IMG/VR virus record: IMGVR_UViG_3300033991_000123
Location: 1-64,000 of that record
DNA from: a virus
Reading direction: 5' to 3' (one strand)
Length of the DNA stretch: 64,000 bases
A program made the position numbers and the translations under genes. Positions 7,458 through 15,564 of the stretch are shown here, in pieces; position 1 is the first letter of the stretch; each line of letters begins with the position of its first letter. The notes beneath the pieces are model-generated. The model worked only from the letters and a program-made list of their open reading frames with translations, was not told the DNA's origin and ran no database searches.

Positions 7458-7561
7458 TTTGCCCCTCTTTGAGTATTTGGGCGCGGTAGGGATAAGCACG
7501 CTGTGCGTGCTAGCGGCCCTTTCGGGTGCGCAAACCGCGCCCATAGATGGATAGTATTCAT
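7445..7561 (-). CDS. Possible leader peptide, 38 aa
   Basis: ATG 7561 follows GGAG by 9 nt and the frame stops 12 nt inside the next gene's start, a geometry suited to translational coupling. However, the frame is dictated by the palindromic GC-rich element it crosses, so its coding status is doubtful. If translated, ribosome transit would unfold the leader structure. Confidence 0.3.
   Translation of the reverse strand: MNTIHLWARFAHPKGPLARTACLSLPRPNTQRGAKWKT
7479..7542 (-). ncRNA. GC-rich three-way-junction leader element
   Basis: Closing arms GGGCGCGGT (7479-7487) and ACCGCGCCC (7534-7542) enclose two hairpins: AGCACGC/GCGTGCT (7495-7511, 3-nt loop) and CCC/GGG (7517-7526) whose minus-strand loop is GAAA. 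It is an island of high GC in AT-rich DNA and lies in the 5' leader of the leftward operon, ending about 22 nt before ATG 7457. No catalytic hammerhead core (CUGAUGA) is present. A cis-regulatory RNA or a dispersed palindromic repeat are both possible. Confidence 0.5.
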
Positions 7562-7598
7562 AGTAGGAGGCTCCTTCGGCCTTTTCTCAATAAATAAT

Positions 7599-7627
7599 AA
7601 AATACCATCAAAAAATAAATAATTCAA
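7599..7627 (-). promoter_or_regulatory. Leftward promoter of accessory operon
   Basis: On the minus strand TTGAAT (7622-7627), 17-bp spacer, TATTTT (7599-7604). It is back-to-back with the rightward promoter at 7645-7673 and would transcribe the structured leader and genes down to 4916. Confidence 0.5.
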
Positions 7628-7644
7628 GATAAAAAAAATAGGTA

Positions 7645-7673
7645 TTGACTATTATTTCAAATTAAATTATTAT
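7645..7673 (+). promoter_or_regulatory. Rightward virion-operon promoter
   Basis: TTGACT (7645-7650), 17-bp spacer, TATTAT (7668-7673). It is the best rightward promoter before the morphogenesis genes. The predicted start near 7680 falls inside the DnaA-box array 7677-7707, so binding there would block it. Confidence 0.65.
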
Positions 7674-7676
7674 TAA

Positions 7677-7707
7677 TGTGGATAACTTGTGAATAACTTG
7701 TGGATAA
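7677..7707 (+). repeat. Triple DnaA-box array, 11-bp phased
   Basis: TGTGGATAA (7677-7685), TGTGAATAA (7688-7696) and TGTGGATAA (7699-7707). The outer two are exact DnaA consensus boxes in reverse orientation. Starts are spaced exactly 11 bp. An AT-only stretch (about 7650-7675) lies directly beside them, as expected of a duplex-unwinding element. A DnaA-dependent origin or a DnaA-controlled promoter is inferred. Confidence 0.65.
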
Positions 7708-7978
7708 CCATCATTTAACCTATCGCTGCAAAAATGGTGCCTCTCATCTAAAAGAGGGGACGCAGGTGGATGGAAATATTGTGGCGTTCATAGGGAAAAA
7801 CACGATCGTCGTGCGGTGCGGCGATCGAAAATGTCGAGCGTGGAATGTTCTAAAATTCCAATTACCCGGCATCGATCTCGATCTGCGGCAGGCAGGGGTA
7901 ACGCAAACGGTAATTGCTGATCCAAATATTGTATTCAAAAGCGCTCGGGCACCCGTGATTATCGACGAGGGGCAATAA
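7700..7978 (+). CDS. Zinc-ribbon (Com-like) small protein, 92 aa
   Basis: The only start in frame near the 5' end is GTG 7700, which lies inside the third DnaA box and about 20 nt from the predicted transcript start, with no clear SD. The product begins with YRCKNG and later has VRCGDRKCRAWN, reminiscent of the Com-type zinc ribbon of phage Mu although one expected Cys of the first pair is missing. The TAATG overlap with the portal gene suggests coupling. A translational-regulator role is speculative. Confidence 0.5.
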   Translation: MDNHHLTYRCKNGASHLKEGTQVDGNIVAFIGKNTIVVRCGDRKCRAWNVLKFQLPGIDLDLRQAGVTQTVIADPNIVFKSARAPVIIDEGQ

Positions 7979-10014
7979 TGGCTGATATGACGGAATCGGC
8001 CCGGATAATTTCCGATTTTGAGGCTGCTGTTAAGGCGCATCAGGCCGATTTGACGCGGGCGTGGGAGGTTTGGGAGGCTTATTTCGCGGTATCCGGTGGT
8101 CAGTGGGAGAAATCGAAACGGGAGGATTTGCGGCAACAGGCCCGGCATCCCTGGCAATTCGACGTTCTCGGGCCGAAATTGGATACCCTGGCCGGTAGTC
8201 TATCTGCGGAACTCCCCGATTTTGATTGGTTGCCGGTCGAAGGTAATATCACCCAACCGATCGAGGCATGTCGCGAGCGGTATTACGGCGATAAGGAATT
8301 ATTTAATTACGATGACGTTTTGCTTCGAACGATCCGCGACGGCTGCGTACATAGCGGCTGGGTGCAACTAAGAGAATCGCAGCGATATCAAAAAACCGGA
8401 AATATTGCGTTGGAGGTATGTCGTCCAGGCTATATTATCGCCGATCCGTATTGGGTGACGGACGATGATCGTAATCTAGAATGCCTATATAAGGTATACT
8501 ATTTCCTTCCCGAACAAATCGCCTTACGATACCCAAAAAAATCAGAAGAAATCCGTCGCGCGATTCGCGATCGGAAGCAACACGGGCAACAATATAATTC
8601 GAATATCAATACCGAATCCCGCGACGAACAGCAGCGAATGTATAAATCCGATGTTGGCGATCAATATCGGGTAATTGAAAAATTTTATACGAAAGAAACT
8701 GTTAGTGAACGGTTAATCGGCATGAAGGCGGATTTTGCAACCGGCCAAATGTCGGCAATCCCCTTTCCGGTTACGAAGGATCGGGCATTTCTTCAAAATT
8801 TTGCGCAAATAAACGGGATCGGATGGGATGACGTTTCGGTTGATGAGTATCGGGAAAAACGGCAGTATGTAAAAACAGTGACCGATTTAGACGACGAAGT
8901 TTTACTGGAGGACGGCGAAACCCGCGAACAGGTGAATGGCCTTTCCTTCTTCCATTTTACATGCCAGCGTTTTTCCGGGCATGATAAAGGCATTGCAGAA
9001 TCGATTTTGGATTGCCAGCGGGTAATTAATGAAAAAGAATCGTATTTGCTCGAGTATATCGCCAAGGCGGGCGGCGGCAGTGAAATTTGGAACGAGGATT
9101 TATTTAAAAACCGTGATGCACGGGAACGATTCGTAAAAAACAAAAACAAATTTGGACATGTCGAGTTCGCCGATGTGGATGGAGTGCGGACCCCTCGAAT
9201 CGCGGTGGAACCGGCTAATGTTCCGAGTGCTGTTTTTTCGGAAATTGCTCGAATGTACAACGAGACGCTGCCACTGGTGAGTCGCGTGTCCGATGCCATG
9301 AGTTCGATTAGTCAGAGTGAGGATAGTGGTGTTTTGTATGAACGCAAATACCAGATGAACCGCATTGCAAATGTGATGTATGATAAATTTGTCAAGCAAC
9401 TGGTAAACAATATTGCTGAAGCCTATTATTATCAATTCCAAATTACCTACGGCGATGTGCAGCAGGATGTAAAAACTCGATTTGGCGGATCGATTACTAT
9501 TAATAAGAAAGAAATGGTAGCGGGGTCAAAGGTTATTGTTAATGATGTTTCTTCATTGCCACGAGCGAAAGTGGTTGTTTCTGAGGCCAAATCCTCCCCT
9601 ATTTATATGTTGCGTAAAAAAATGGAGATGATTGAGATTATTAAAGCGGTTCCTCCAAACGACACGTTGCGCCTACAGGCGGCGCTAAAAATGTATTTCG
9701 AGAATATTCAAATGGCGGATGAAACACGGGCTGAAATGGAAATGGTTAATCAGCTCGAGATGCAAAAGGCCATGCTGCAACACATGACCGAGATAAGCGG
9801 GCTGCAAACACAAATTAAAAATAATCAGGTGCAGAGCACGCAAATGGATGCCATGCTAGCGCAAATGCAGATGCAAATGCAGGGACAGGGGCAGGGGCAG
9901 ATGCAGGGGCAACCGGTATCCGCGCCCCAGGTCGAACAGCCGCAAATCGAGCAATTGCAACAGCCCGAGTTTGCGCAGCCCGAGCAATCGCGCATGGAAA
10001 TGGCAATGCAATGA
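7978..10014 (+). CDS. Portal protein, P22-like, 678 aa
   Basis: The portal is the dodecameric ring at one capsid vertex through which DNA is packaged and ejected. Residues about 20-75 (WEAYFAVSGGQWEKSKREDLRQQ and PKLDTLAGSL) match the P22-family portal N-terminus. Length is close to the P22 protein (725 aa). The C-terminal 100 residues are Met/Gln-rich low complexity (MQMQMQGQGQGQMQ), suggestive of a flexible barrel extension. It begins by TAATG overlap with the preceding gene and is followed by the scaffold candidate, the usual order. Confidence 0.85.
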   Translation: MADMTESARIISDFEAAVKAHQADLTRAWEVWEAYFAVSGGQWEKSKREDLRQQARHPWQFDVLGPKLDTLAGSLSAELPDFDWLPVEGNITQPIEACRERYYGDKELFNYDDVLLRTIRDGCVHSGWVQLRESQRYQKTGNIALEVCRPGYIIADPYWVTDDDRNLECLYKVYYFLPEQIALRYPKKSEEIRRAIRDRKQHGQQYNSNINTESRDEQQRMYKSDVGDQYRVIEKFYTKETVSERLIGMKADFATGQMSAIPFPVTKDRAFLQNFAQINGIGWDDVSVDEYREKRQYVKTVTDLDDEVLLEDGETREQVNGLSFFHFTCQRFSGHDKGIAESILDCQRVINEKESYLLEYIAKAGGGSEIWNEDLFKNRDARERFVKNKNKFGHVEFADVDGVRTPRIAVEPANVPSAVFSEIARMYNETLPLVSRVSDAMSSISQSEDSGVLYERKYQMNRIANVMYDKFVKQLVNNIAEAYYYQFQITYGDVQQDVKTRFGGSITINKKEMVAGSKVIVNDVSSLPRAKVVVSEAKSSPIYMLRKKMEMIEIIKAVPPNDTLRLQAALKMYFENIQMADETRAEMEMVNQLEMQKAMLQHMTEISGLQTQIKNNQVQSTQMDAMLAQMQMQMQGQGQGQMQGQPVSAPQVEQPQIEQLQQPEFAQPEQSRMEMAMQ

Positions 10015-10042
10015 TAATTTTTTTTTCATACCTATTCACTCG

Positions 10043-10300
10043 CCGAGGCGGAAGTAAACCCCCGCAGAGCGGTAACTATCGGAGTACGTAATGGCTGAAG
10101 AGCTACGGTACGAATCAGAAACGGCGAAAGCCGATGCGATTTCTAAATTTGACGAGTCAGCGGGCAATCCCGGCGATCTCGATCGAATCATGAATGCGCC
10201 AGTTGGTCCGGCGGTTTCCGCCGAGGCGGACATAACACCCCCGCAAAGCGGAACCGAAGGGAAACCGACCGGTGAGGCGGACGTAAAATCCCCGCAAACC
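10043..10300 (+). repeat. Three imperfect copies of a ~34-bp repeat
   Basis: Copies of a GAGGCGGA-N8-10-CCCCGCA element lie at about 10043-10077, 10217-10252 and 10269-10302. The first is intergenic; the latter two encode the EADI-PPQSG and EADV-SPQTG repeats of the scaffold candidate. The motif therefore spread across the gene start. Confidence 0.55.
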
Positions 10301-11593
10301 GGCGTGATTACCGATCCGGAATCATGGGCGAAAGGGAAGGGATACGCTTCATTTGCCGAAGCGCGGAAAGCGTTTGATGAAAAGGAGGCGTTATTAAAAC
10401 GTCAACAACAGTTCATCCAGGACAAAATCAGCGCTCCGCCGCCAACGCAATCGGTAGATTACGAAAAACTACTACGGCGCAATCAGGAGTTGGAGCAATT
10501 AATTGCCGCTCAGAAACCGCCGCAAGGTGCCCCTCCCGGCCAAACAGCGCAAAAGCAAATACAGGTTACGGAAAATAAAATCGGAACGATTAAACAGGCG
10601 CTTGCCGCTAATTTGCAAAAAAAACGGGCATTGATCGCCCAGGTTCGCGAAGACCCGTCGCTACAATTAGACCCTGCGTTCATGGGTAAAAACAATGAGG
10701 TCGAGGAAGAAAAATTCAACCTCGATATGCAACTAGTTGAAGAGATGGGTTCGCTCCGTGAGTTGTACGACCAAAACTCAAAACAACTGACGGAATATAA
10801 AGAACGGGGCGAAAAGGTCGTAGAAAATGAGCGGCGCAAGCAGCTTTATGAAGCCGAAATGGACGAAATAGATAGTTTCGTCGGCAATAAAGCGCATCCG
10901 GAATTTGCCTTTTCCGAAGGCAAGGATTCTCGAACGGTGGAGGTTGAATACGTGGCGTGGGCGAATAAGGTCGCTAGCGCGCTGTACGGCTCTGCCGTTA
11001 ATATGGTTCGATCCGAAAAGGACCGCGAAGCGGTTGCGTATGCGCTAGATAAACTGAGTCAAAAAGACCCGGAAATAATTAACGCCTGCACCGCTGCCGG
11101 AATACCGGTTGAACCGACCGAGGATATCCGGAAATACCTTGATGTATGTGAACTTTTGGATCATCGGGATGGTGTCAAGAAAAATCCCATAACAGGCGTG
11201 AAAGAGCAACAGTACCGCGTCACGCGAAACCAGCAAACCGGCCAATTTGAAAAAACGCCGGTACGATTTCCATCCATTGAGGATGCGTATGTGCATAGGC
11301 TTGCCGTTGACGGTGAATATAATAAACGGATCAAGGATGCCTATACGCGAGGCGGTAAGGATATGTTGGTCGCGTCTCAAAAACGCACGCAAGCCCCGGT
11401 TACGCTTGATAACGCCGGTGGGGCGAGCGGGGTAGATGTCGGTCTTGCACTGTCGCCGCAACAGGCCATAGAGACGTTATCGAAAATAGACGAGAGCGAG
11501 GCGTTCCGGCGCAAATTGGCCGGTGATCCGAGTTTGTGGAATCAATACGAAAAGGCGATGGAAGTCGTGAATGCCGGAGCGCGGGCAACGTAG
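10091..11593 (+). CDS. Probable scaffolding protein, 500 aa
   Basis: Located between portal and coat genes, the standard place of the scaffold that templates procapsid assembly. The sequence is highly charged and Gln-rich with a Pro-rich N-terminal linker (to about residue 95), then long helical/coiled-coil segments at about residues 130-260 (LEQLIAAQ, LAANLQKKRALIAQ, EEEKFNLDMQLVEE). Such composition is typical of scaffolds, which share little sequence. GGAG lies 7 nt before ATG 10091. Identification rests on context and composition. Confidence 0.65.
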   Translation: MAEELRYESETAKADAISKFDESAGNPGDLDRIMNAPVGPAVSAEADITPPQSGTEGKPTGEADVKSPQTGVITDPESWAKGKGYASFAEARKAFDEKEALLKRQQQFIQDKISAPPPTQSVDYEKLLRRNQELEQLIAAQKPPQGAPPGQTAQKQIQVTENKIGTIKQALAANLQKKRALIAQVREDPSLQLDPAFMGKNNEVEEEKFNLDMQLVEEMGSLRELYDQNSKQLTEYKERGEKVVENERRKQLYEAEMDEIDSFVGNKAHPEFAFSEGKDSRTVEVEYVAWANKVASALYGSAVNMVRSEKDREAVAYALDKLSQKDPEIINACTAAGIPVEPTEDIRKYLDVCELLDHRDGVKKNPITGVKEQQYRVTRNQQTGQFEKTPVRFPSIEDAYVHRLAVDGEYNKRIKDAYTRGGKDMLVASQKRTQAPVTLDNAGGASGVDVGLALSPQQAIETLSKIDESEAFRRKLAGDPSLWNQYEKAMEVVNAGARAT

Positions 11594-11613
11594 TACGGAA
11601 ATGCACAATGGAT

Positions 11614-11653
11614 GCTAAAGGAAACAATTAGAATATAAATTACCTTTAGCAAG
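11614..11653 (+). repeat. Inverted repeat upstream of coat gene
   Basis: GCTAAAGG and CCTTTAGC form 8-bp arms around an AT-rich loop of about 25 nt, ending just before the coat gene's AAGGAG. It could be an mRNA-stabilising 5' hairpin or processing site for the most abundant virion transcript. Confidence 0.45.
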
Positions 11654-11661
11654 GAGTTTTT

Positions 11662-12915
11662 ATGGGTATCGGTGTACTTGCTCCAACTGCATTGGATGCG
11701 AATAGTTTACGAGTAGGTTTTGACAAATCGTTGCGGATGAAGTCGGTTCCGGAGGATATTTATACCGCCCTGTCGGGGCTGTATAAGGCGCAGAGCGAAA
11801 GCCGGAGCATTCCAAACGCCATTTACATGACCATCGAAGCCGAAGCGCTTGCGGGGTCGAATAGCGCGGTCGTGACAATGAAGAAGCCGCTTACGGGTGC
11901 CGGAGTTTTCGGCAACGCGGTCGCGATCGGAAACGAAGAGCGCCCGATTACGAAATCACTGCGGATGTATCGGAATAACTGCCGGAAAGTGATCACGACT
12001 CCGGGATACGGTATTCGCAAACTCGACGCGGACTACCTGAAATTGTATCCGCAGCATATCGAGGATTTGTCCGTCTGGAACAAAGAAGAAGAGGGTTTGG
12101 AAATCCGCATGGCGTTTTTGCAGACATGGGGTTATTCCCTTACGTTTGGCGACACCGCCGCGATCTGCGCGCAAAACTGGAATCCGAATATTTTCGTGTG
12201 CGGTCTTCCGATGCGGTCATGCAGCCCCGTTTATTCGGCCAACGTCGCGACGTACACGACAAACATCGTGAATACGGTCATTGCGGCGGGCGGCGGCTCG
12301 ATCCTTCCCACGATCGGGCAAACGCTGAATCAGCCGAACCTGTCGAACCTGTCGAATTTCGCCCTCGAGCGGCGGATTGAACCGCTCAATATCGCGGGCC
12401 TTCCGGGCGGCAAGGGATTCGTCGTTACGATTTCGGAGCGTCAGGCCGCGTATATTAGCGATCCCGCGTGGTCGCAGCGCAACCCCGGATCACTGATCCG
12501 CCGGGATCAACTGCCCGAAAAAACCGCCAACTGGCCGGGCGTAATCGGGTCGTACAAAGACCTGTTGCTCGTTATCGACGTGCGGCAGCCGACACTAGTG
12601 CCGACCGGTTCCAGTGCTCCGTTCGGCCTGTCCGCCGGATATTTGTGGCCGGGCGATATCGATCAGCGGTACCGGGACGACCGGGACGTTTGCGATACGT
12701 TTTATCTCCACGGCAAAAACTCGGTATGCAAGTGGGAACCGGAAAAACTGCATCACATCACGCAGGCCGACGATTACGATAATGTAATCGGACATGGCAC
12801 GGCGAGAGTGTGGGGTCACAGGATTCCCATTTACGATCAGGCGGTCCCGAACATGGGATCGTATGAGTATTGGGGTGGAGTCCTGGGTATTTGCAGACTG
12901 CCGGACTACGTATAA
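11662..12915 (+). CDS. Major capsid protein, 417 aa
   Basis: Called from position (after scaffold, before head-completion genes), size, a strong AAGGAG SD, and a dedicated terminator immediately downstream, all expected for the highest-expressed virion protein. The sequence is beta-rich, Gly/Pro-balanced and lacks cysteine clusters; an N-terminal segment (SVPEDIYTALSGLYK) resembles the start of several P22/N4-type coat families. Base composition is more GC-rich and codon choice more uniform than in neighbours, consistent with high expression. It would form the HK97-fold icosahedral shell. Confidence 0.8.
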   Translation: MGIGVLAPTALDANSLRVGFDKSLRMKSVPEDIYTALSGLYKAQSESRSIPNAIYMTIEAEALAGSNSAVVTMKKPLTGAGVFGNAVAIGNEERPITKSLRMYRNNCRKVITTPGYGIRKLDADYLKLYPQHIEDLSVWNKEEEGLEIRMAFLQTWGYSLTFGDTAAICAQNWNPNIFVCGLPMRSCSPVYSANVATYTTNIVNTVIAAGGGSILPTIGQTLNQPNLSNLSNFALERRIEPLNIAGLPGGKGFVVTISERQAAYISDPAWSQRNPGSLIRRDQLPEKTANWPGVIGSYKDLLLVIDVRQPTLVPTGSSAPFGLSAGYLWPGDIDQRYRDDRDVCDTFYLHGKNSVCKWEPEKLHHITQADDYDNVIGHGTARVWGHRIPIYDQAVPNMGSYEYWGGVLGICRLPDYV

Positions 12916-12933
12916 TCTAAAGTTGTTTTTCAG

Positions 12934-12963
12934 GCTGGTGACTTGTATGGTCACCAGCTTTTT
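12934..12963 (+). terminator. Rho-independent terminator after coat gene
   Basis: GCTGGTGAC (12934-12942), 7-nt loop, GTCACCAGC (12950-12958), then TTTTT. Perfect 9-bp stem 19 bp past the coat stop. It may attenuate read-through so that coat is made in excess over downstream tail genes. Confidence 0.9.
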
Positions 12964-12989
12964 ATGTAAAACCTAACGAAAGGTGTGTT

Positions 12990-13775
12990 ATGCTTTCCGG
13001 TTCCGAATTGGCTCTTGATAAGGCACAGATCGAACGATCGACGAATCGCCGCGCGGCTGTTATCGCTAAGGGCGGTTTAATGGGGTATAAATTCATCCGT
13101 TTGAAATTAAACAATATTCGGAAACGAAGAGTTTCGGGAGTTGACGTTTTGCGGGCCGTGGAATTCCAAAACAATGAAATGGGTGGAATTATCGATTACC
13201 ATTTAGAGCTAAGTGGCGGTGATTTGGATTTTGATTATCGGCCCGAGTTTGGCATGTATCTGTGTGACATGCTGGATACCGATCGTAACCGGCAATTTCT
13301 GGCGACTCATTTTGAGTATAAATTTTGGGATATTATCGAAAAATTCATATTCGAGGATGTGGAAGCTCGTTATCAAAAAATCAAAGAGGAATTGTTAAAC
13401 AAACTCCCCGTTGAATCCGATCAAAAAACCGATGCGCAGAAATTTTGGGATGAAGTGCGGGAACACGAGGAAAAGATGCGCCGGATGACCAGAGGAGAAG
13501 AATCGCCGACGAAACCGGATGCGCCGAAAACGTTTGAAACGGATACTCCCCCTGATACGCAGGCAACGGCCGCATTAACAGCAACGGTGCAGCCGAAAAA
13601 ACGAGGTTGGCCCGCCGGGAAACCGCGACCCGCATACAAGCTGACAAATGGAAGGCGGATAGAAATAAAACAAAAATTGAACGCCCCGCAACCAGAGCCG
13701 GAGGTTAGCGACGCATTGCGGTTTGCGCCCGCCCCGGAGGCTCACGGTGTAGGGGTTGGAGTGAATGCGCCCTAA
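12990..13775 (+). CDS. Structural-operon protein with basic C-terminus, 261 aa
   Basis: SD AAAGG precedes ATG 12990. The N-terminal ~150 residues are globular (IDYHLELSGGDLDFDYRPEFGMYL; FWDIIEKFIFEDVEARYQKI). The C-terminal 110 are disordered, Pro/Thr-rich, with an AT-hook-like basic patch (KKRGWPAGKPRP near residue 205). Position between coat and the gp4-like adaptor suggests a head-completion or DNA-contacting protein, but no family is recognised. It overlaps the next gene at TAATG. Confidence 0.65.
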   Translation: MLSGSELALDKAQIERSTNRRAAVIAKGGLMGYKFIRLKLNNIRKRRVSGVDVLRAVEFQNNEMGGIIDYHLELSGGDLDFDYRPEFGMYLCDMLDTDRNRQFLATHFEYKFWDIIEKFIFEDVEARYQKIKEELLNKLPVESDQKTDAQKFWDEVREHEEKMRRMTRGEESPTKPDAPKTFETDTPPDTQATAALTATVQPKKRGWPAGKPRPAYKLTNGRRIEIKQKLNAPQPEPEVSDALRFAPAPEAHGVGVGVNAP

Positions 13776-14467
13776 TGGCTACCACGAGTGAACTATTGAC
13801 GATTTTGCAGGAGCAATTCAAAGGCTGGAACGTTGACGGTCCTCGAGGGCTCCTGCATTATCTGAATACCGCCCATCGCATTTTACGGCAATCCGATGCC
13901 GAACAAATGGTATACATTGACGAAGCAACCGGCAAGCTCCCCTATCTGACGACTGTTGCCGGAACGTACAGTTATTCATTGCCGGATAATTGCTGGAAGT
14001 TGTCAGGAGTGTTTGTCGAGCAGGGTGTAAGCTCGGAACTATTGGACCCGTATGGTTCGACGGATTACGGGTTTCGGGTTTCCGTCTCTGGCAAGGTCGA
14101 ATGGCATACGTTTTCGGGCACTATCTACCGGCGGGTACTGCTCGTGCGTTCATGGCCCTGCACTGAAACAACGAACGCCCGTCTTGTGTTTATGGGCGAT
14201 CCTGGCGATTCGACGGCGGTGTATAATATCCGATATTTCAAAAAAGCGACCGATATCGTTTCGGATTCGATTCAAATCGATATCGAACCGCCGCACGATG
14301 AAACGATACTCATACCGGCGGTTTGCAAACTCATTGAGGGGGTGCAACACGGAAATTACCTCGAAGCGAGAAAGGAAATTTTGACGGTCTGGAAACCGCT
14401 GTATTGGAAAGAAATGAACGGCGGAGAACAGGGATTGGATACGGACACCGACGATCGGGGTTACTAG
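13775..14467 (+). CDS. Head-tail adaptor, P22 gp4-like, 230 aa
   Basis: The helical N-terminus (LLTILQEQFKGWNVDGPRGLLHYLNTAHRIL) followed by a beta-rich middle (TVAGTYSYSLPDNCWKLSGVF) matches the general pattern of short podoviral adaptor proteins that bind under the portal. Length is somewhat above P22 gp4 (166 aa). Starts by TAATG overlap and ends by overlap with a GTG start, in a translationally coupled chain. Assignment is by pattern and order. Confidence 0.6.
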   Translation: MATTSELLTILQEQFKGWNVDGPRGLLHYLNTAHRILRQSDAEQMVYIDEATGKLPYLTTVAGTYSYSLPDNCWKLSGVFVEQGVSSELLDPYGSTDYGFRVSVSGKVEWHTFSGTIYRRVLLVRSWPCTETTNARLVFMGDPGDSTAVYNIRYFKKATDIVSDSIQIDIEPPHDETILIPAVCKLIEGVQHGNYLEARKEILTVWKPLYWKEMNGGEQGLDTDTDDRGY

Positions 14468-15564
14468 TGATCCATTATACAATCGGTGTGGGCGGAGATT
14501 ACGCTGATTTTAATTCTGCGGTAAATGCACTGGCCGCTATTTTATGGCCTGGATTAACGGATGATTACGAATTTGAGGTTATTTCGAATCTAACCAATTC
14601 AACCGCATATTCCGGTGGTGTTGTTTATTTAAATTATCACACAGTAAAATTTTACTCCTCGGTGCCACATCTCGGCAATCCATTAAAAGGCAATATAATT
14701 ACTTGTACACGAACGGCTACTATTGCAACAGCACAATCGGTCGAAGGGCGGGGAACGCTGATTTTTGAAGATTTGTATTTTAAAGCTAATCCGGGTTTTG
14801 GTTCGGAACTTGTTAGAATTCAAGTTGCCATGGAATTCTTTGAGTATATTCAATGGAAAACAAGGAAGACTGTAATTAAAAATTGCATGTTTGATGGGAA
14901 TGGAACAGCGCAGATATCTTTAAAATGCGCAAGTGCGGAATATTCGCTCTGGGAGTTGTCTAATTTGAAAATTTGGGGGCATCAATTTTGGGGATTAAAT
15001 TTTGGATATTCAGGAATTCTTGTTAATCCTGGAGAAACATCAAAATTTATTGAAAACGTAATAATTTTTAATGATGTCAATGGTTCGGTCGGAATGTTAA
15101 GTAACGGTCTAGGGGATTCGGGGGGTGACGATACCTATTATAAAAATGTAATTTCGTGCCGAAACGGGGCAACCGGATCGGATTGGTTTACAGGGATGCA
15201 GGCTGCGCGTTGTATAGTTGATAATTGCGCTTCATCCGATGCAACATGCCCGGTAACGTTCGGCTCGAATAACCTACGCAACATAGTAACCGTTAATGAA
15301 TTTGAATCACTCGACGATACCAATCCGAATTTCCTTAAACTGAATAACGGGCAACTTGTCGCCGATCCTATTGCCGAACCCGATCGCGGAGTTAAACCGC
15401 TTCGGGTTCGATTTACCGGCAATATCGATTACGTATGGCCGTCCGGACAAATATATAATGCCGGAACAATCCCCGCTCTAACTATAAACGATATCGCCGG
15501 AGCACAGTACGGTAGATACGGTTATTATCCCATTGGTTGCCATAATGCGGAGATAGTCTACTAA
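14467..15564 (+). CDS. Beta-helix virion protein, 365 aa
   Basis: I chose GTG 14467, overlapping the upstream TAG, giving the N-terminus IHYTIGVGGDYADFNSAVNAL, a typical beginning of right-handed beta-helix proteins (pectate-lyase fold). Repeating short strands (VIKNCMFDGNG, LWELSNLKIWG, KFIENVIIFND, YYKNVISCRN) fit helix coils. Such proteins bind or cleave surface polysaccharide as fibres or tailspikes. No catalytic residues can be assigned. It ends TAATG into the nozzle-like gene. Confidence 0.7.
   Translation: MIHYTIGVGGDYADFNSAVNALAAILWPGLTDDYEFEVISNLTNSTAYSGGVVYLNYHTVKFYSSVPHLGNPLKGNIITCTRTATIATAQSVEGRGTLIFEDLYFKANPGFGSELVRIQVAMEFFEYIQWKTRKTVIKNCMFDGNGTAQISLKCASAEYSLWELSNLKIWGHQFWGLNFGYSGILVNPGETSKFIENVIIFNDVNGSVGMLSNGLGDSGGDDTYYKNVISCRNGATGSDWFTGMQAARCIVDNCASSDATCPVTFGSNNLRNIVTVNEFESLDDTNPNFLKLNNGQLVADPIAEPDRGVKPLRVRFTGNIDYVWPSGQIYNAGTIPALTINDIAGAQYGRYGYYPIGCHNAEIVY

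Noticed and set aside
7479-7542. Hammerhead ribozyme
   Set aside because: A three-way junction is present but the CUGAUGA core is absent.
8793-9441. Leftward ORFs of 168 and 113 aa within the portal gene
   Set aside because: Antisense shadows of the portal coding frame, without SD.
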